This document shows positions 12,301 to 20,513 of a DNA stretch of 64,000 nucleotides, in pieces. The stretch comes from Malurus cyaneus samueli (taxonomy: Eukaryota; Chordata; Aves; Passeriformes; Maluridae). Position numbers and translations under genes: made by a program. The stretch is taken from positions 10,866,701-10,930,700 of the forward strand of contig CM019238.1 of assembly GCA_009741485.1 (NCBI GenBank). The letters are read 5' to 3'. The number at the start of each line of letters is the position of its first letter. Positions within the stretch are counted from its first letter, which is position 1. A model generated the notes under the pieces. The model was not told the DNA's origin and searched no databases. It worked only from the letters and a program-made list of their open reading frames with translations.

Positions 12301-15300
12301 AATTCTGTTGACATTAAACTCACACACCTATTAAACTTTGGACTTAGGAAATATTTCTTACCCATTCCAAGACAAACTCTACCATTAGTCACACATTCAC
12401 TGAACTGATATGATACCAAGCAGAGAAGCTACTACTTTTTCCACCTTCAGAAAGTCAGTTTTGAACAAGTGATTTAGAAAGACACTTTTAAAAATTAAAA
12501 AATCTAATAGCAACATAGAGAACTTAATCACTAATAATTCATGAAGACATTAAAGTTAGTTTTGAAGTTCATTGATTGCACAGAGCTAATTAAAGAGAAT
12601 GATAAAACAACATTTCTTAAAAGGGTTACACATGTAATACTTTAATTATTAAAGGAACATTAAACAGAACACAAAATGGGGGGTAAGGCTCTTTTCCCTA
12701 AGATATGGTATCACTTTTAAAATGCTATTGATTCAGAGCAAAATGCTGCTGACAGCTCAGAAACACTAGGATTTCCCAACACTTTGCAGACAAAACTACA
12801 AGCCTTCATTAGGCAAAAGTGTTGCACAGCACTACCTTTGGCCCTTCCGAGCCCAGGAAATGAGTGTTATTTGCACAAGGTTCCAGCTCCTCACCTATTC
12901 ACTGTGTGCCGGATTCAGCCGCGCTGTCACCATGCACAGAATACTAATTACCTGCGTGGGAAGTGGCAACGCTGTCTCATTAAGCTAAATATAGTGTTTT
13001 ATCTTCACATAACCTAGAGGGGAGGCTTCTGAAGTACAAACATTAAGATTTTTCTTATTTTGGAGACAGAAGAGAGCACAATCAACTATTTCATATAAAT
13101 CAGGACCAAAATCCAGGTGCTGCAGAGGCTTGCTTACTGCTCACAAACCAGATGGAAGAGGGCAGTTTAGTAATCACATATAGTTTAATTAAATTGCACA
13201 TTGACAATTCAGAATAAAATGAGCTTTAGGACACTGTAACATACCCTAAATAGCAAGACTACCACAATTGCTACCTACAGCAAGGAAAGTCTGTAATTTC
13301 CTTTGTGTGCCAGTATCAGGGCTATTGCCGCACATCTACGTTAGGTGGAAATATTCAACCCTGTCTTCATCAACAAGCACTTGATTGATTTTAAGAAGAA
13401 ACTCACCTTTTCTACATGAGTTCCAACTTTTATTGGTGACCTGTTAGAAAGAGAAGAGAGACTTAGGTAGAGTTTAAAGACAGTAAGCTTTGTTTTAAAC
13501 AGTTTATAACACAGCCTTCCTTTGCAGGAAATGTACACTTGATGATTTAGACAAGCAACAAAGCAAATATTTTTCATACCACTTCAACACAAATAAAGTT
13601 CTCAACTGTACACAACACACAGATCCACAGCTTCTACAGACTCTGATAGTTTGCCAGCAGAATCTTCTAGAAAGCACCTTTCTATCACCCTTTTGTAACA
13701 AACAGCTGTTATTCCAAGTACAAAATTAAAAACATTTTGCATTAAAGAGAATTTAAAATTAGCATGTGCATGCCAAGCATTGGGTGGACATTAAAAAACC
13801 AAAAATTCTCAGAAAGCAGGAACACAAATACTCTAGTACCCTGCAAACCAAATGCCTGAATCCTGATCCATAGACCTGGCACTATCACAGCAACTCCGCC
13901 CTTCAGACTCTGTAGCAAACCTAAGGTCTTGTTTCTAATCAGGACATTTGGAATAAATAGAGACAAAATACATTGTAACAGGAAGGAACTAGTGTGCACT
14001 ACTTTCCAAAATACACAGTGTGAAACAGCGGCTTTCCATCAGCAACCACTCACACACTGCATCTCATTTCACTAATTACATGAAAGAACAACCTATCTTA
14101 GGGGAATGGTATCAAATAATTACTTCTTGTCAAGTCAAGTAATTAGCGGATGGTCAACTCTCATTATAACCTGAACTTGTATCTTCCACAGGGCTTTGAG
14201 AATGCTAGAAGATACATAAACATTGAGTCACACTGCTTACTCCGACTACAGAATCGCAAGATACATAAAGGAAAGGTTGGGCCAGATGATTTTTCCAAGT
14301 TCCTTCCAACTTAGGCAGTTCTATGATTTTATCAGTTTCTCAGTCACAAGCAGAGACAATGTTACACATTAATTCCCTAAAAGCTTATTACCAAATGAAC
14401 ACCCAGATTGCACACATATCCCTGCTGACGACGAAGATCAGTGACACACTGCAACCCCGAGTATCACCTTGCACCAAGCAATACAGACAAATATCAAGAT
14501 CTCAGACTCATTTGCCTCTCCTGTCTCCAAAATCGTTTCAAGGAACAATACTCCCTGAAAAAACTCACAACTATTTCTATCTACTTTTTAAGAATTGCAG
14601 CTCTTCGCTTTACCGTCTGGAAACGTTTCACCACAAAACGCAAAGATACCATTTATACAGCAGAGCTAAGAAAACAAGAAAGTACAGTGGATTGGTACAT
14701 GAACACTGTATCATTGTAACTAATTGAACCAGTTACACTAAGATGCTTCTGTCCAAATATTGACACTAAAGGTGCACAAGAACTGTGACACTGTTTCAAA
14801 GCATAATCCTCCTAGAAGGCTTGAACCCCGATGTGCAAAAAAAGACCAAAACTAATATTTTAAAATATTAACAAAAGAAAACAAGAACATTTTTTTGTCT
14901 CTCAAAAAAAGAGAGACATTGCTGTGAAAGATCATAGCCTGTGTGGGATTTCTGGTTACTGAAACCTTTTCAGTTCCACTATCAACTCCTGGATTTCCTC
15001 AGGAGTGGCAGAAATGCGTCACAGTTCATTAAATCCATCAGATGACTTTAACAATGAAATATATTTATAATTACAACATTAATGCCTAGGCTTCAGCCAG
15101 GGTCTTGTTTTACAAGACACTGCTTAGTCTTTACAACCTAAAGAAGACACTTCAGGTTGAGACACACCTCAACTACAAATAGATATTTCAGTTTTCTACA
15201 GTGACACTTCCCACTAATTAGCCACTCACTTGTGGTACAGGCAACTCATTCCTGCACTGGTTACACAAAATAGGAGGTTCAAAAAAGCACTGCTACTGTT

Positions 15301-18300
15301 TCAGACTGCTTTAGCTAATTAACTTTCCAGAAAATCGGAACTTAAACAAAACCAGATGTTATTTCCCACTCTCAGGCTACTCAACTACCTTGGGAAAACG
15401 CTGCTCGAGTGGTAAGGGTTACAGAACTAGCAGGTGTTGGACATAACTTCATGCTGACAACTTGACATAACACACACATGCAATTATGGAGAAGCTTCAC
15501 CATGGAATTTACATGCTTTTAAAACACTGCAAAGCTTCCACAACTGTCTGGCAAAACCCCCACCTTCAGATCAGTTTATAACACATCCAGGTAAGTTCAG
15601 TGGCTTGCCTGAGATGATTTGAGCTGCATGTCTATCAGCACGATTCCTCCCTTTGTTGTGAACAGTTACTGGTTATGTGCTACTACATTTATACAAAGTC
15701 AGTTAGAGTAACTGAAGCATTCTGTAGCTCACCATGACTCTGGAACAGTCTTGTCTTCCCAACCACCTGAATTCACCAGCCTTCTCCACTCTCCAGTTTT
15801 ACCTCAAGCCCATTAGTTTTATGGAGCAGTGTATGAAATCCTTGCATTTTTAAAATAAGTATATTTAGTTGAAAAAGTGTCTGAAAATATTTACATTAAG
15901 ATCAACCCAAAGATCAAATATTGATTTGGCTTTGAAAGGTCTGTAGTTTACAGGGTTATCAGGAAGCACAGGAAAACTGACATATGCCACAGAAAACATA
16001 AGGCAAAAACTAATCTAGTATGAATTTTTACTAAACAGTGGGTTTAAAACTGAAAGCAACAGATCTTCTAGACTGCATTTCACATAACTTCTGAATTATC
16101 TTACATGACAGCACTTTTGCACCAGTTTAACAAAGAAAGGCTTCAAGGTTACTACAAAGATTAAACACAACTCAAAGAAATACTCCATTTCACCTGCACA
16201 AACAGATGTCTGACTATCTGAAAGTCAACAAACTCACAAAAGCTTTATTATTAATTATTGTTTATTTTTTTATTATTTATCCCACCGTGCAATCTCCTCA
16301 TAGTGACAACTACAGGAAGCTCTCATTCTATCAGGTAGCTCCAGCCTAGCACTTGTTTCAAGTGGGCTTCACACTTTCAACATGTTGTTGTTAGGTTTTA
16401 TGACAGAAAACAAAACATTCAGCCCTTCAAACAAAAAACAATGTGAATGCTGGCCTTGGGCAAATCCCAAAGACAATGAATGCCTTCCTGGGAGGATGTA
16501 CATTGTTATACAACAGGTGTGCTAGCAGGCAGATGGAAAGAGGTTTGCAGTGCACACATAGCAGCTGTGCCCTGTACAGAACATACAGGTTCAACCGCCA
16601 GCCCAGGAACTGCTTTCGCCACTGCCCTGCACACGATGTTCCCTCTAACCTGTGGCTGCCCTGAAAGCTGTAATTACTCCTGCAGCTCTCCATGGCAGTC
16701 ACACCTTCAAAACCACAGAGATTCACTGCTGCAATGCACAGTCCAGGTTGACCTGGGGAAGGCTCCTGCGCGGGAGCTTAGCAAACTCAGATTGCAGAAA
16801 TGTGTCTGCAGCGCTGAACACAACCAACACTTCACACTCCATCTGTCTGCTGCCCAGATCAGCTTTGCATCTTGGCTAAAATACTCACACACAAAAGTTG
16901 TACCAAGCATCTCCCACATGCCAATGAGGCACAACTTAACCTTACCTGGTTTCCTACAGAGAGGAAAACCAGATTCTTCAGGAAGAGCATCGAGACAACT
17001 TCTAAAAGACAGGACTACTAAAGTTATAATTCAAGAATTTAAATGAAGGTACCAGAGGATATTTCTCATTACCTACACCATCTCTTCAGTTTTTCCTAAC
17101 AACTTTTAGGATACAAGCACAATGGGAACAAACTTGCCTCCCACTCTTAGGCACATGAAGTCCAAACTATTAGGTTTGGCAGTTCTTGATTTCACAGTGA
17201 GTAGATCACTTTTCCTATGAATAAAATATAGAGGGTCTGTCACCTGCCAGCATCTAACCAAGTGTGCCTTACTTCACACTTTCCTTCTCTCAAAACTGAC
17301 ATCCTCCTGCTTAGGACTGTTCAGGCCTGTACATTTCAGGATCTTTTTCTAATTTTTCCCATAGATATAGTACTTTTAAAGCAGAGTTACAGAGGTTAAA
17401 TTGAGGCATCTTCTGTCACACTACCTTTTCCCTCTTTACTCTGGATTTATTTATCCAACAGATGGACACTCTCCACACACCCTGTCAAAAGCAGAATTAC
17501 AAGTAAAAAGCAAGATCTAGAGCAGAAGGGAAGCACACAGGCTGAGCCAGAGGGGATTTAGTAGTCTCAAAACATCTCCAAACACACTTCACCTTAGAGA
17601 AGTCATCACTCCAGGAGTGCTATCTCAGACCACTCTAACCTGAAAGAAACACCTGGCATCAAGTTCTGTAATTTCTGCTAATTAGTTCTTAAAAAGCACC
17701 AGTTATAGATGTACTTGAGGATGAGGATATGGTGCTTTCCTTGAGAGGGATTCAAGCATCAGTAACTTAATGACCTAACAGTGGGAACTGGGAGCTTACA
17801 TCCAGCTTGAAAACTCCACTCTTACAGATCAATTAGTAAAACAAATAAACAGCAAAGAAGTCAGCAAGTTGATGTGAAAACTTGGCACCACTTTCAGAGT
17901 TTCTCTATCAGCAGTTATTAAAGTTCCCCACATAGAACGAAGGCTAGGGAGGGAAAAAGCTACAAACCCCACATTTTTAATGAGGGCAAATATATCTACA
18001 CTGCTTTGCTAAAACCAGGTTATAGCACATCCTGTCTAAAAGGATTCCCAACTGGTTTTGCTGATCATCAGAACACCGAATGCATAAAGAAATGTCCCAA
18101 ACTGCAGAGGGCAACATGCACTGGACTTGTTTTCAGTTGCTTTTCCTGCCATAGGGTTTTGATTCTTTCTTGTGGTCCCAAATCAACGTCATCACAACAT
18201 GCAAAAAAAATACACTCTACCAGCCTGCTTCCTAAAAGTGTCCAATGCAAATGTGAAATTAGCTCTTATAAACCTCAAAGCTTATTTTGAGAAAATACAG

Positions 18301-19984
18301 GTCATTTGTTAGATTCAATAACAAACCGAATTATAGATCAGTAACTGTATTGCAAACTAAGCTCATGGATGTCACCCCCTTACTTGACTCAGGCTCAGAA
18401 TTCTATTGACTCGAGTCAATGATGCATCATTACAAGTTACAGAACAGCAGTAGAGAAATTAAAAGCATCTTTCACTTTAGTTTCTAGTGAGTGACTCTGT
18501 ATTATCAAATTCTGCTTAGATACAGGTGGTGGAAACCTGCAAAGCCAGGACACGTGGCATTATCTGTATCAGGCAAAAGGTGGATGTGCAGTTGGGCAGA
18601 TTGAACAACTCACTTCTTCCAAAAGGTCTGCTTCCCCTTTCCTGCTTGTGGCCTCTAGTCACACAAATCCCTCATCTTCACCCTCTCCTGTCCCCACCCT
18701 GAGAGGTTCCAGCTGCTTTAACTTATTAAACAGTTTTCACTGTTTCCAGTTTTCAGCTGCTTTCAATTTACTTAGAGTTTAAGCAACTCAGAGAAGAGTT
18801 TGGTGATCCCTATCCCCAGAAGAAGATAAGTAGCTGGAGAAAACAACCTCATTTCAGTACAACCACCGTGAATTTGGCTCATCACATCTTGCAGATTCCA
18901 TGCCAATATGTGCCTTTCACCAGGCTACAGCTAAGTAGCTAAGTTCCGAAAAACTTTGATACAGGATGTGTAGGTGAGGAGAAAAAAATCTAGGCTTTCA
19001 TTTGTTGTAGGCATCCAGTGACCAGAGACTCACAGATTAAAACAAGCTCCTTAGTCCATTATCAAAGCTCCAAATGCATGGATCCCACAATCCGTATCTT
19101 ATTGCTCTATAAACAAGCCATGTGAAACCTCATCCTACCAAGTAAAATAATGCAGAGGTTGGGTCCAGGCTATACAAAAAACAGAACTGATACAAGCCAT
19201 AACCTGTCCAGCACACAACCAGAAAAAGAGATTTACAACAAGAGGGAGCACATTTGGCTGACACCAACAACACAGTGTCAGCTTTAGTTCTGAGGCAGCA
19301 GCACTGGGATCTACTTCATAAAACACCGGTAAAGCTTCACTACACAGAACCATACACTGGCTAAATACAAGAAGCATCAAAGCGACAGAGAATCACATAT
19401 TTGTTAGGGTTGGAAGGACCTCTGGAAATAATTTAGTCCAACCCCCATGAAAAACAGAAAAAGTATTAAAGACACCACAAAAATCAGAGCACAGAGCACA
19501 CCAGAAGTTGTTCTACACGCAGCAACAGCTGCCTGTTGCTGACGAAGCTCGCTCGCTTCTCCTTCCTGGGAAAATCTGTTACTTTTATTATATTTCAGGG
19601 ATTACTTCTGTCGGTCCTGATTCCATCTCCCCACGTCTCCTCCCCGCACCACAGCCGCTGCCCGCCTCAGGAAGGCAGGTATGATCTCATCCTCTCCCGG
19701 CCACCGCCGGCCGCAGCAGCCCCGGGCGCCGGGTGAGCCCCGCTCGGGTCCCCTCACCCTCCGCGCTCCGAACACACCGGAGCTGTCAGGAGGGGCCGCG
19801 GCCCCGCGCTGACCCCGCTTCCCCCCCACACCCCCGGGAGCTGCCCGGGCACCGCGGAGCCGCGCTGAGGGAAGGAGGGAGGGAGGGAGGACAGGGCAGG
19901 GCGGACTCACGGCGCGGGGGAGCCCGCGGGATGCACGTCCTCGGGCGCATCGTAGAACTCCTCGGTGTCGCTGTCGGACGCCAT
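188..19984 (-). CDS. WDR44: WDR44 (WD repeat-containing protein 44, Rab11 effector), 5' 17 coding exons; 3' end outside window
   Basis: Joining the 17 exons listed separately gives 2,369 coding bases (789 codons plus 2 nt) with every phase matched and no stop. The product is WDR44 (rabphilin-11), recognised from motifs remembered for the mammalian protein such as EEFYDAPEDVH, RPRSNSGRELTD and SMDKTVRLWHISRRE. The family binds GTP-Rab11 on recycling endosomes and endosomal tubules, binds VAP proteins through an N-terminal FFAT-like motif, and binds GRAF SH3 domains through its proline-rich region; it acts in export and recycling and in restraint of ciliogenesis. Layout by residue: FFAT-like 8-16; proline-rich 206-255; Akt-type site RPRSNS 334-339; acidic serine cluster in exon 10; WD repeats from about 505 (WD1 to W533, WD2 to W628, WD3 to W670, WD4 to D715, WD5 incomplete). 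The mammalian protein is about 913 residues, so roughly 120 C-terminal residues lie left of position 188. Identity is secure; exact ends rest on splice consensus and phase. Confidence 0.97.
555..656 (-). CDS. WDR44: WDR44 coding exon 16
   Basis: Thirty-four codons, phase 0 at both ends, residues 718-751. It encodes HLKYHTQIHVRSTRGRNRVG then RKITGIEPLPGENK, the strand and basic loop entering WD repeat 5. The acceptor is ATTTTTTCAG and the donor GTACTGT. Confidence 0.95.
815..1006 (-). CDS. WDR44: WDR44 coding exon 15 (WD repeats 3-4)
   Basis: Sixty-four codons, phase 0 at both ends, residues 654-717. It ends WD repeat 3 (DDRYFLSGSLDGKLRLW, W670) and carries WD repeat 4 (TKLITAANFCQNGKYAVIGT, DGRCIFYD). 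The acceptor is ATCCTCAG-like (TTCTCAG) and the donor GTAAAA, weak at +5 and +6. Confidence 0.95.
1259..1381 (-). CDS. WDR44: WDR44 coding exon 14 (WD repeats 2-3)
   Basis: Forty-one codons, phase 0 at both ends, residues 613-653. It encodes NYFLLSSSMDKTVRLWHISR, finishing WD repeat 2 at W628, then the start of repeat 3 (FQHIDFVTAIAFHPR). The acceptor is GTTTCACAG and the donor GTAAGTG. The sequence appears identical to the mammalian version as I remember it. Confidence 0.96.
1382..2169 (-). other. WDR44 intron 13
   Basis: A 788-base AT-rich intron between exons 13 and 14. I see only splice signals and no recognisable repeat. Confidence 0.85.
2170..2283 (-). CDS. WDR44: WDR44 coding exon 13 (start of WD repeat 2)
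   Basis: Thirty-eight codons, phase 0 at both ends, residues 575-612. It encodes ICSGVDEDPDDKNAPFRQRP then FCKYKGHTADLLDLSWSK. The GH dipeptide of WD repeat 2 is at 600-601. The acceptor is TCTCTGACAG and the donor GTAAGG. Confidence 0.95.
2284..3523 (-). other. WDR44 intron 12
   Basis: A 1.24-kb AT-rich intron. It holds short A-runs near 2,970 and no other structure that I recognise. Confidence 0.85.
3524..3588 (-). CDS. WDR44: WDR44 coding exon 12 (serine-rich insert)
   Basis: A 65-base exon, residues 553-574 (RVSPSPSQESLNSSKSDTDT then G), a serine-rich loop between WD repeats 1 and 2. The acceptor is TGTGTTCCAG and the donor GGG|GTAGGT. A second GT five bases downstream (GTAG|GTACAC) would leave the phase wrong for exon 13. 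The intron separating it from exon 11 is only 93 bases. Confidence 0.9.
3682..3820 (-). CDS. WDR44: WDR44 coding exon 11 (WD repeat 1)
   Basis: A 139-base exon, phase 0 in and 1 out, residues 507-552 plus one base of 553. It carries the strand pattern of a WD repeat, GAVWTMKFSHCGRLLASAGQ then DNVVRIW (W533), followed by the insert NAFDYFNNMRMKYNTE. The acceptor is TTTTGACAG and the donor GTATCTC. Confidence 0.96.
3821..5249 (-). other. WDR44 intron 10
   Basis: A 1.43-kb intron with no repeat or gene that I can identify. Confidence 0.85.
5250..5401 (-). CDS. WDR44: WDR44 coding exon 10 (lead into propeller)
   Basis: A 152-base exon, entry phase 1 and exit phase 0, residues 456-506. It encodes VFHTDQDDPSSSDDEGMPYT followed by RPVKFKAAHGFKGPYDFEQI and KVVQDLSGEHM. 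The SSSDDEG stretch is acidic and CK2-like; GEHM is the start of WD repeat 1. The acceptor is TTCCTCTTAG and the donor GTAGGTC. Confidence 0.95.
5402..6355 (-). other. WDR44 intron 9
   Basis: A 0.95-kb intron. An A-rich run at about 6,319-6,336 lies just downstream of the exon-9 donor in the gene's direction. The 113-residue plus-strand open stretch at 5,657-5,998 is not recognised and is probably chance. Confidence 0.85.
6356..6462 (-). CDS. WDR44: WDR44 coding exon 9
   Basis: A 107-base exon, entry phase 2 and exit phase 1, residues 420-455 plus one base of 456. It encodes a basic, probably helical stretch (LKKFLGKSVKKAKHLAEEYG, then ERAVNKVKSVRDE). The acceptor is TTTTTAAG and the donor GTAAGTG. 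Confidence 0.94.
6463..6775 (-). other. WDR44 intron 8
   Basis: A 313-base intron. Nothing beyond splice signals and a short A-run near 6,757-6,766. Confidence 0.85.
6776..6859 (-). CDS. WDR44: WDR44 coding exon 8
   Basis: An 84-base exon, entry and exit phase 2, residues 392-419 plus two bases of 420. It encodes SNDAAQSDDEDKMQAQQTDT and GGRLKQK, an acidic-then-basic linker in the Rab11-binding region. The acceptor is GTTCCTAG and the donor GTAAGA. Confidence 0.93.
6860..7851 (-). other. WDR44 intron 7
   Basis: A 0.99-kb AT-rich intron with nothing recognisable. Confidence 0.85.
7852..7988 (-). CDS. WDR44: WDR44 coding exon 7
   Basis: A 137-base exon, entry phase 0 and exit phase 2, residues 347-391 plus two bases of 392. 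The peptide includes MIKNLDTGEEIPLSLAEEKL and INPLTLHIMRRTKEYV, essentially as in mammals, and lies in the mapped Rab11-binding region. The acceptor is TTTTTTCCATAG and the donor GTATGAG. Confidence 0.95.
7989..8887 (-). other. WDR44 intron 6
   Basis: A 0.9-kb AT-rich intron with nothing recognisable. Confidence 0.85.
8888..8980 (-). CDS. WDR44: WDR44 coding exon 6 (Akt-type phosphosite)
   Basis: Thirty-one codons, residues 316-346, phase 0 at both ends. It contains RPRSNSGRELTDE (334-346). RPRSNS fits the Akt consensus RxRxxS; the matching serines in the human protein are reported Akt sites that raise Rab11 binding. The acceptor is AAAATTTCAG and the donor GTATCAA. It is separated from exon 5 by an intron of only 92 bases. 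Confidence 0.94.
9073..9203 (-). CDS. WDR44: WDR44 coding exon 5
   Basis: A 131-base exon, entry phase 1 and exit phase 0, residues 272-315. It contains KDSQPSLDLASATSGDKIV, very like the mammalian protein, while the first 20 or so residues are more divergent. The acceptor is TTTCTTTCAAG and the donor GTATTGG. It belongs to the region between the proline-rich segment and the Rab11-binding region. Confidence 0.93.
9204..9799 (-). other. WDR44 intron 4 (apparent GC-AG intron)
   Basis: A 596-base intron whose minus-strand 5' end reads GCAAGT after exonic GAAG and whose 3' end reads CAAG. The GC donor otherwise matches the extended consensus expected of the GC-AG class (AG|GCAAGT). The reading frame requires this junction. 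Confidence 0.82.
9800..10430 (-). CDS. WDR44: WDR44 coding exon 4 (largest exon; acidic and proline-rich regions; GC donor)
   Basis: A 631-base exon encoding residues 62-271 plus one base of codon 272. It begins IIDSIIEESQKAQQLEDDSL after acceptor TTTCTCTAG. The middle is rich in E, K, S and T and looks disordered. Residues 206-255 are proline-rich with SH3-ligand features (PPAKPPR, then PVPARPPPP, PPPRPPPPARP and PPPRKKK). In mammals this region binds the SH3 domains of GRAF family proteins. The only donor that keeps the frame is GAAG|GCAAGT, a GC donor; the nearby GT (GGCAA|GTATTC) would put exon 5 out of frame into a stop. A run of eight C (plus-strand G8 at 9,874-9,881) lies in the proline codons. 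Confidence 0.93.
10431..10911 (-). other. WDR44 intron 3
   Basis: A 481-base AT-rich intron. A short direct repeat (ACCCTTCAGATTA) occurs twice near 10,760-10,800; nothing else stands out. Confidence 0.85.
10912..10986 (-). CDS. WDR44: WDR44 coding exon 3
   Basis: Twenty-five codons, residues 37-61, phase 0 at both ends. The peptide contains AGNETFVQEMKQDDSKE, which lines up with the mammalian stretch remembered as VGNESPVQELKQDVSKK. The acceptor is TTTTCTGTAG and the donor GTTGGT, which is weaker than usual because +3 is T. This is part of the acidic, poorly ordered N-terminal region. Confidence 0.92.
10987..13406 (-). other. WDR44 intron 2
   Basis: A 2.42-kb intron containing the degenerate CR1 fragment listed at 11,835-11,985 and a run of A near 11,734-11,745. 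I see no gene in it. Confidence 0.85.
11835..11985 (-). repeat. Degenerate CR1 LINE fragment
   Basis: The plus strand contains CTGGAAGGGATCTGCAGAGA then TCAAAGCAGGGCCAACTAGA, and ends near AAGAAATTTCTCCTTA. This resembles the complement of the CR1 3' region (GGAAGGGACC..., TCAAAGCAGGG, AAGAAATTTTTCCT). It is old and truncated, in WDR44 intron 2. A possible second piece (AAAGACCATCTAGTCC) sits just left at 11,747-11,763. Confidence 0.6.
13407..13440 (-). CDS. WDR44: WDR44 coding exon 2 (34-bp microexon)
   Basis: A 34-base exon completes codon 25 and encodes residues 25-36 (PSPIKVGTHVEK). The acceptor is TTTCTAACAG and the donor GTGAGT. Entry phase 2 and exit phase 0 match exons 1 and 3. The KVG core corresponds to the KVG found at this point of the mammalian protein. 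It follows the longest intron seen here, about 6.5 kb. Confidence 0.9.
14278..14332 (+). repeat. CR1 LINE 3'-end fragment
   Basis: The plus strand reads GGGCCAGATGATTTTTCCAA, TTCCTTCCAACTTAGG and TTCTATGATTTT, the typical CR1 3' terminus in sense orientation. Only about 55 bases survive. It is in WDR44 intron 1. Confidence 0.75.
19384..19446 (-). repeat. CR1 LINE 3'-end fragment next to WDR44 promoter
   Basis: GGGTTGGAAGGACCTCTGGA followed by TTTAGTCCAACCCCC is the complement of the CR1 3' end. It is in WDR44 intron 1, about 200 bases left of the CpG island. Confidence 0.8.
19869..19900 (+). other. G-quadruplex-prone GGGA tract beside WDR44 donor 1
   Basis: The plus strand reads GGGAGGGAGGGAGGACAGGG within this span, matching the four-run G3 quadruplex pattern with short loops. 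It begins about ten bases inside intron 1 and lies on the template strand of WDR44. Structure formation is inferred from pattern only. Confidence 0.5.
19911..19984 (-). CDS. WDR44: WDR44 coding exon 1 (start codon)
   Basis: Encodes residues 1-24 plus two bases of codon 25. The ATG is the complement of 19,982-19,984, in GCCATGG-like context (GGCCATGGCG), inside a CpG island. The peptide begins MASDSDTEEFYDAPEDVH, carrying the acidic FFAT-like motif (EEFYDAPED) that in the mammalian protein contacts VAPA/VAPB at the ER. The donor is GTGAGT (plus-strand ACTCAC at 19,905-19,910). An in-frame open stretch extends upstream to 20,188, but it is GC-biased, unlike the family, and lies in the promoter, so the MASDSD start is preferred. 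Confidence 0.95.
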
Positions 19985-20194
19985 GGCCGGGCCGGGCCGC
20001 CACCTCCGGGCACCGCGGGCCGGGCGGCGCCGCGCAGATATCGCGAGAGCAGAGCGGCCCCGCCCCCCCGCGCGGGGCCCGAGGGGCGGGGCTGGAGGGG
20101 CTCCCCCGCGCGCTGCAGCGCCCCCTGGCGGCCGCGGGCAACTCCGTGAGGGAGAGGAGCGGTGTGTGGGCCGGGACTGCGAAACCACGGGATG

Positions 20195-20486
20195 GCGGGA
20201 TAAAACGGGCTGGAAAAGATCGCCGGCATCATCGAGTCCAACCTATGGCCCAACAGCACCCTATCATCCTGACCATGGCACCGAGTGCCACGTTCCGTCT
20301 TAAACATCTCCATCTATGGCGGCTCCACCGCCTCCCTGGGCAGCCCGTTCCAATGTCTAATCCCCATTTCGGTGAAGGAATTCTTCCCAATGTCTAGCCT
20401 AAACCTCCCCTGGCACAACTCAACACTCTGTCACTTTGTCCTGTTGCTGGTCCCCTGGGAGAAGAGCCTGGCCCTCACCTGGGTCT
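20195..20486 (-). repeat. CR1 LINE fragment upstream of WDR44
   Basis: The sequence runs GGCTGGAAAAGATC, ATCGAGTCCAACC, GGCTCCACCGCCTCCCTGGG, CAGCCCGTTCCAATGTCTAA, TAAACCTCCCCTGGC and CTGGGAGAAGAG. This is the order expected for the complement of a CR1 3' region. It begins about 15 bases from the WDR44 CpG island and is little diverged, so it may be fairly young. Confidence 0.85.
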
Positions 20487-20513
20487 TTTCCAACCAAACG
20501 ATTCTGTGATAGA
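20485..20513 (+). repeat. Sense CR1 3'-tail joined to an antisense CR1
   Basis: TCTTTTCCAACCAAACGATT then CTGTGAT looks like the sense CR1 terminus. It directly follows the antisense fragment at 20,195-20,486, making an inverted composite. Confidence 0.55.

Larger units (their letters stand above)
13441..19910 (-). other. WDR44 intron 1
   Basis: A 6.47-kb intron and the longest in the window. It contains CR1 fragments at 14,278-14,332 and 19,384-19,446 and a less AT-rich patch at 16,430-17,050 with several overlapping unrecognised open frames. Its 5' end (right side) lies in the promoter CpG island. No other gene is supported. Confidence 0.85.
19640..20180 (-). promoter_or_regulatory. WDR44: WDR44 CpG-island promoter
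   Basis: GC- and CpG-dense sequence surrounds the WDR44 ATG and first donor, in sharp contrast to the AT-rich flanks. On the minus strand, 56-66 bases upstream of the ATG, lies CTCTCGCGATA (plus-strand TCGCGAGAG at 20,041-20,049), close to the TCTCGCGAGA element bound by BANP at housekeeping CpG-island promoters. GC boxes (GGGGCGGGG near 20,083 and CCCCGCCCC near 20,057) lie further upstream. There is no obvious TATA box. Island limits are estimated by eye and the start site is inferred to be near 20,000-20,060. Confidence 0.85.

Noticed and set aside
19602..20313. Several 90-180-codon frames on both strands across the WDR44 promoter
   Set aside because: High GC makes stops rare. Only the MASDSD exon has family resemblance and a matching donor.
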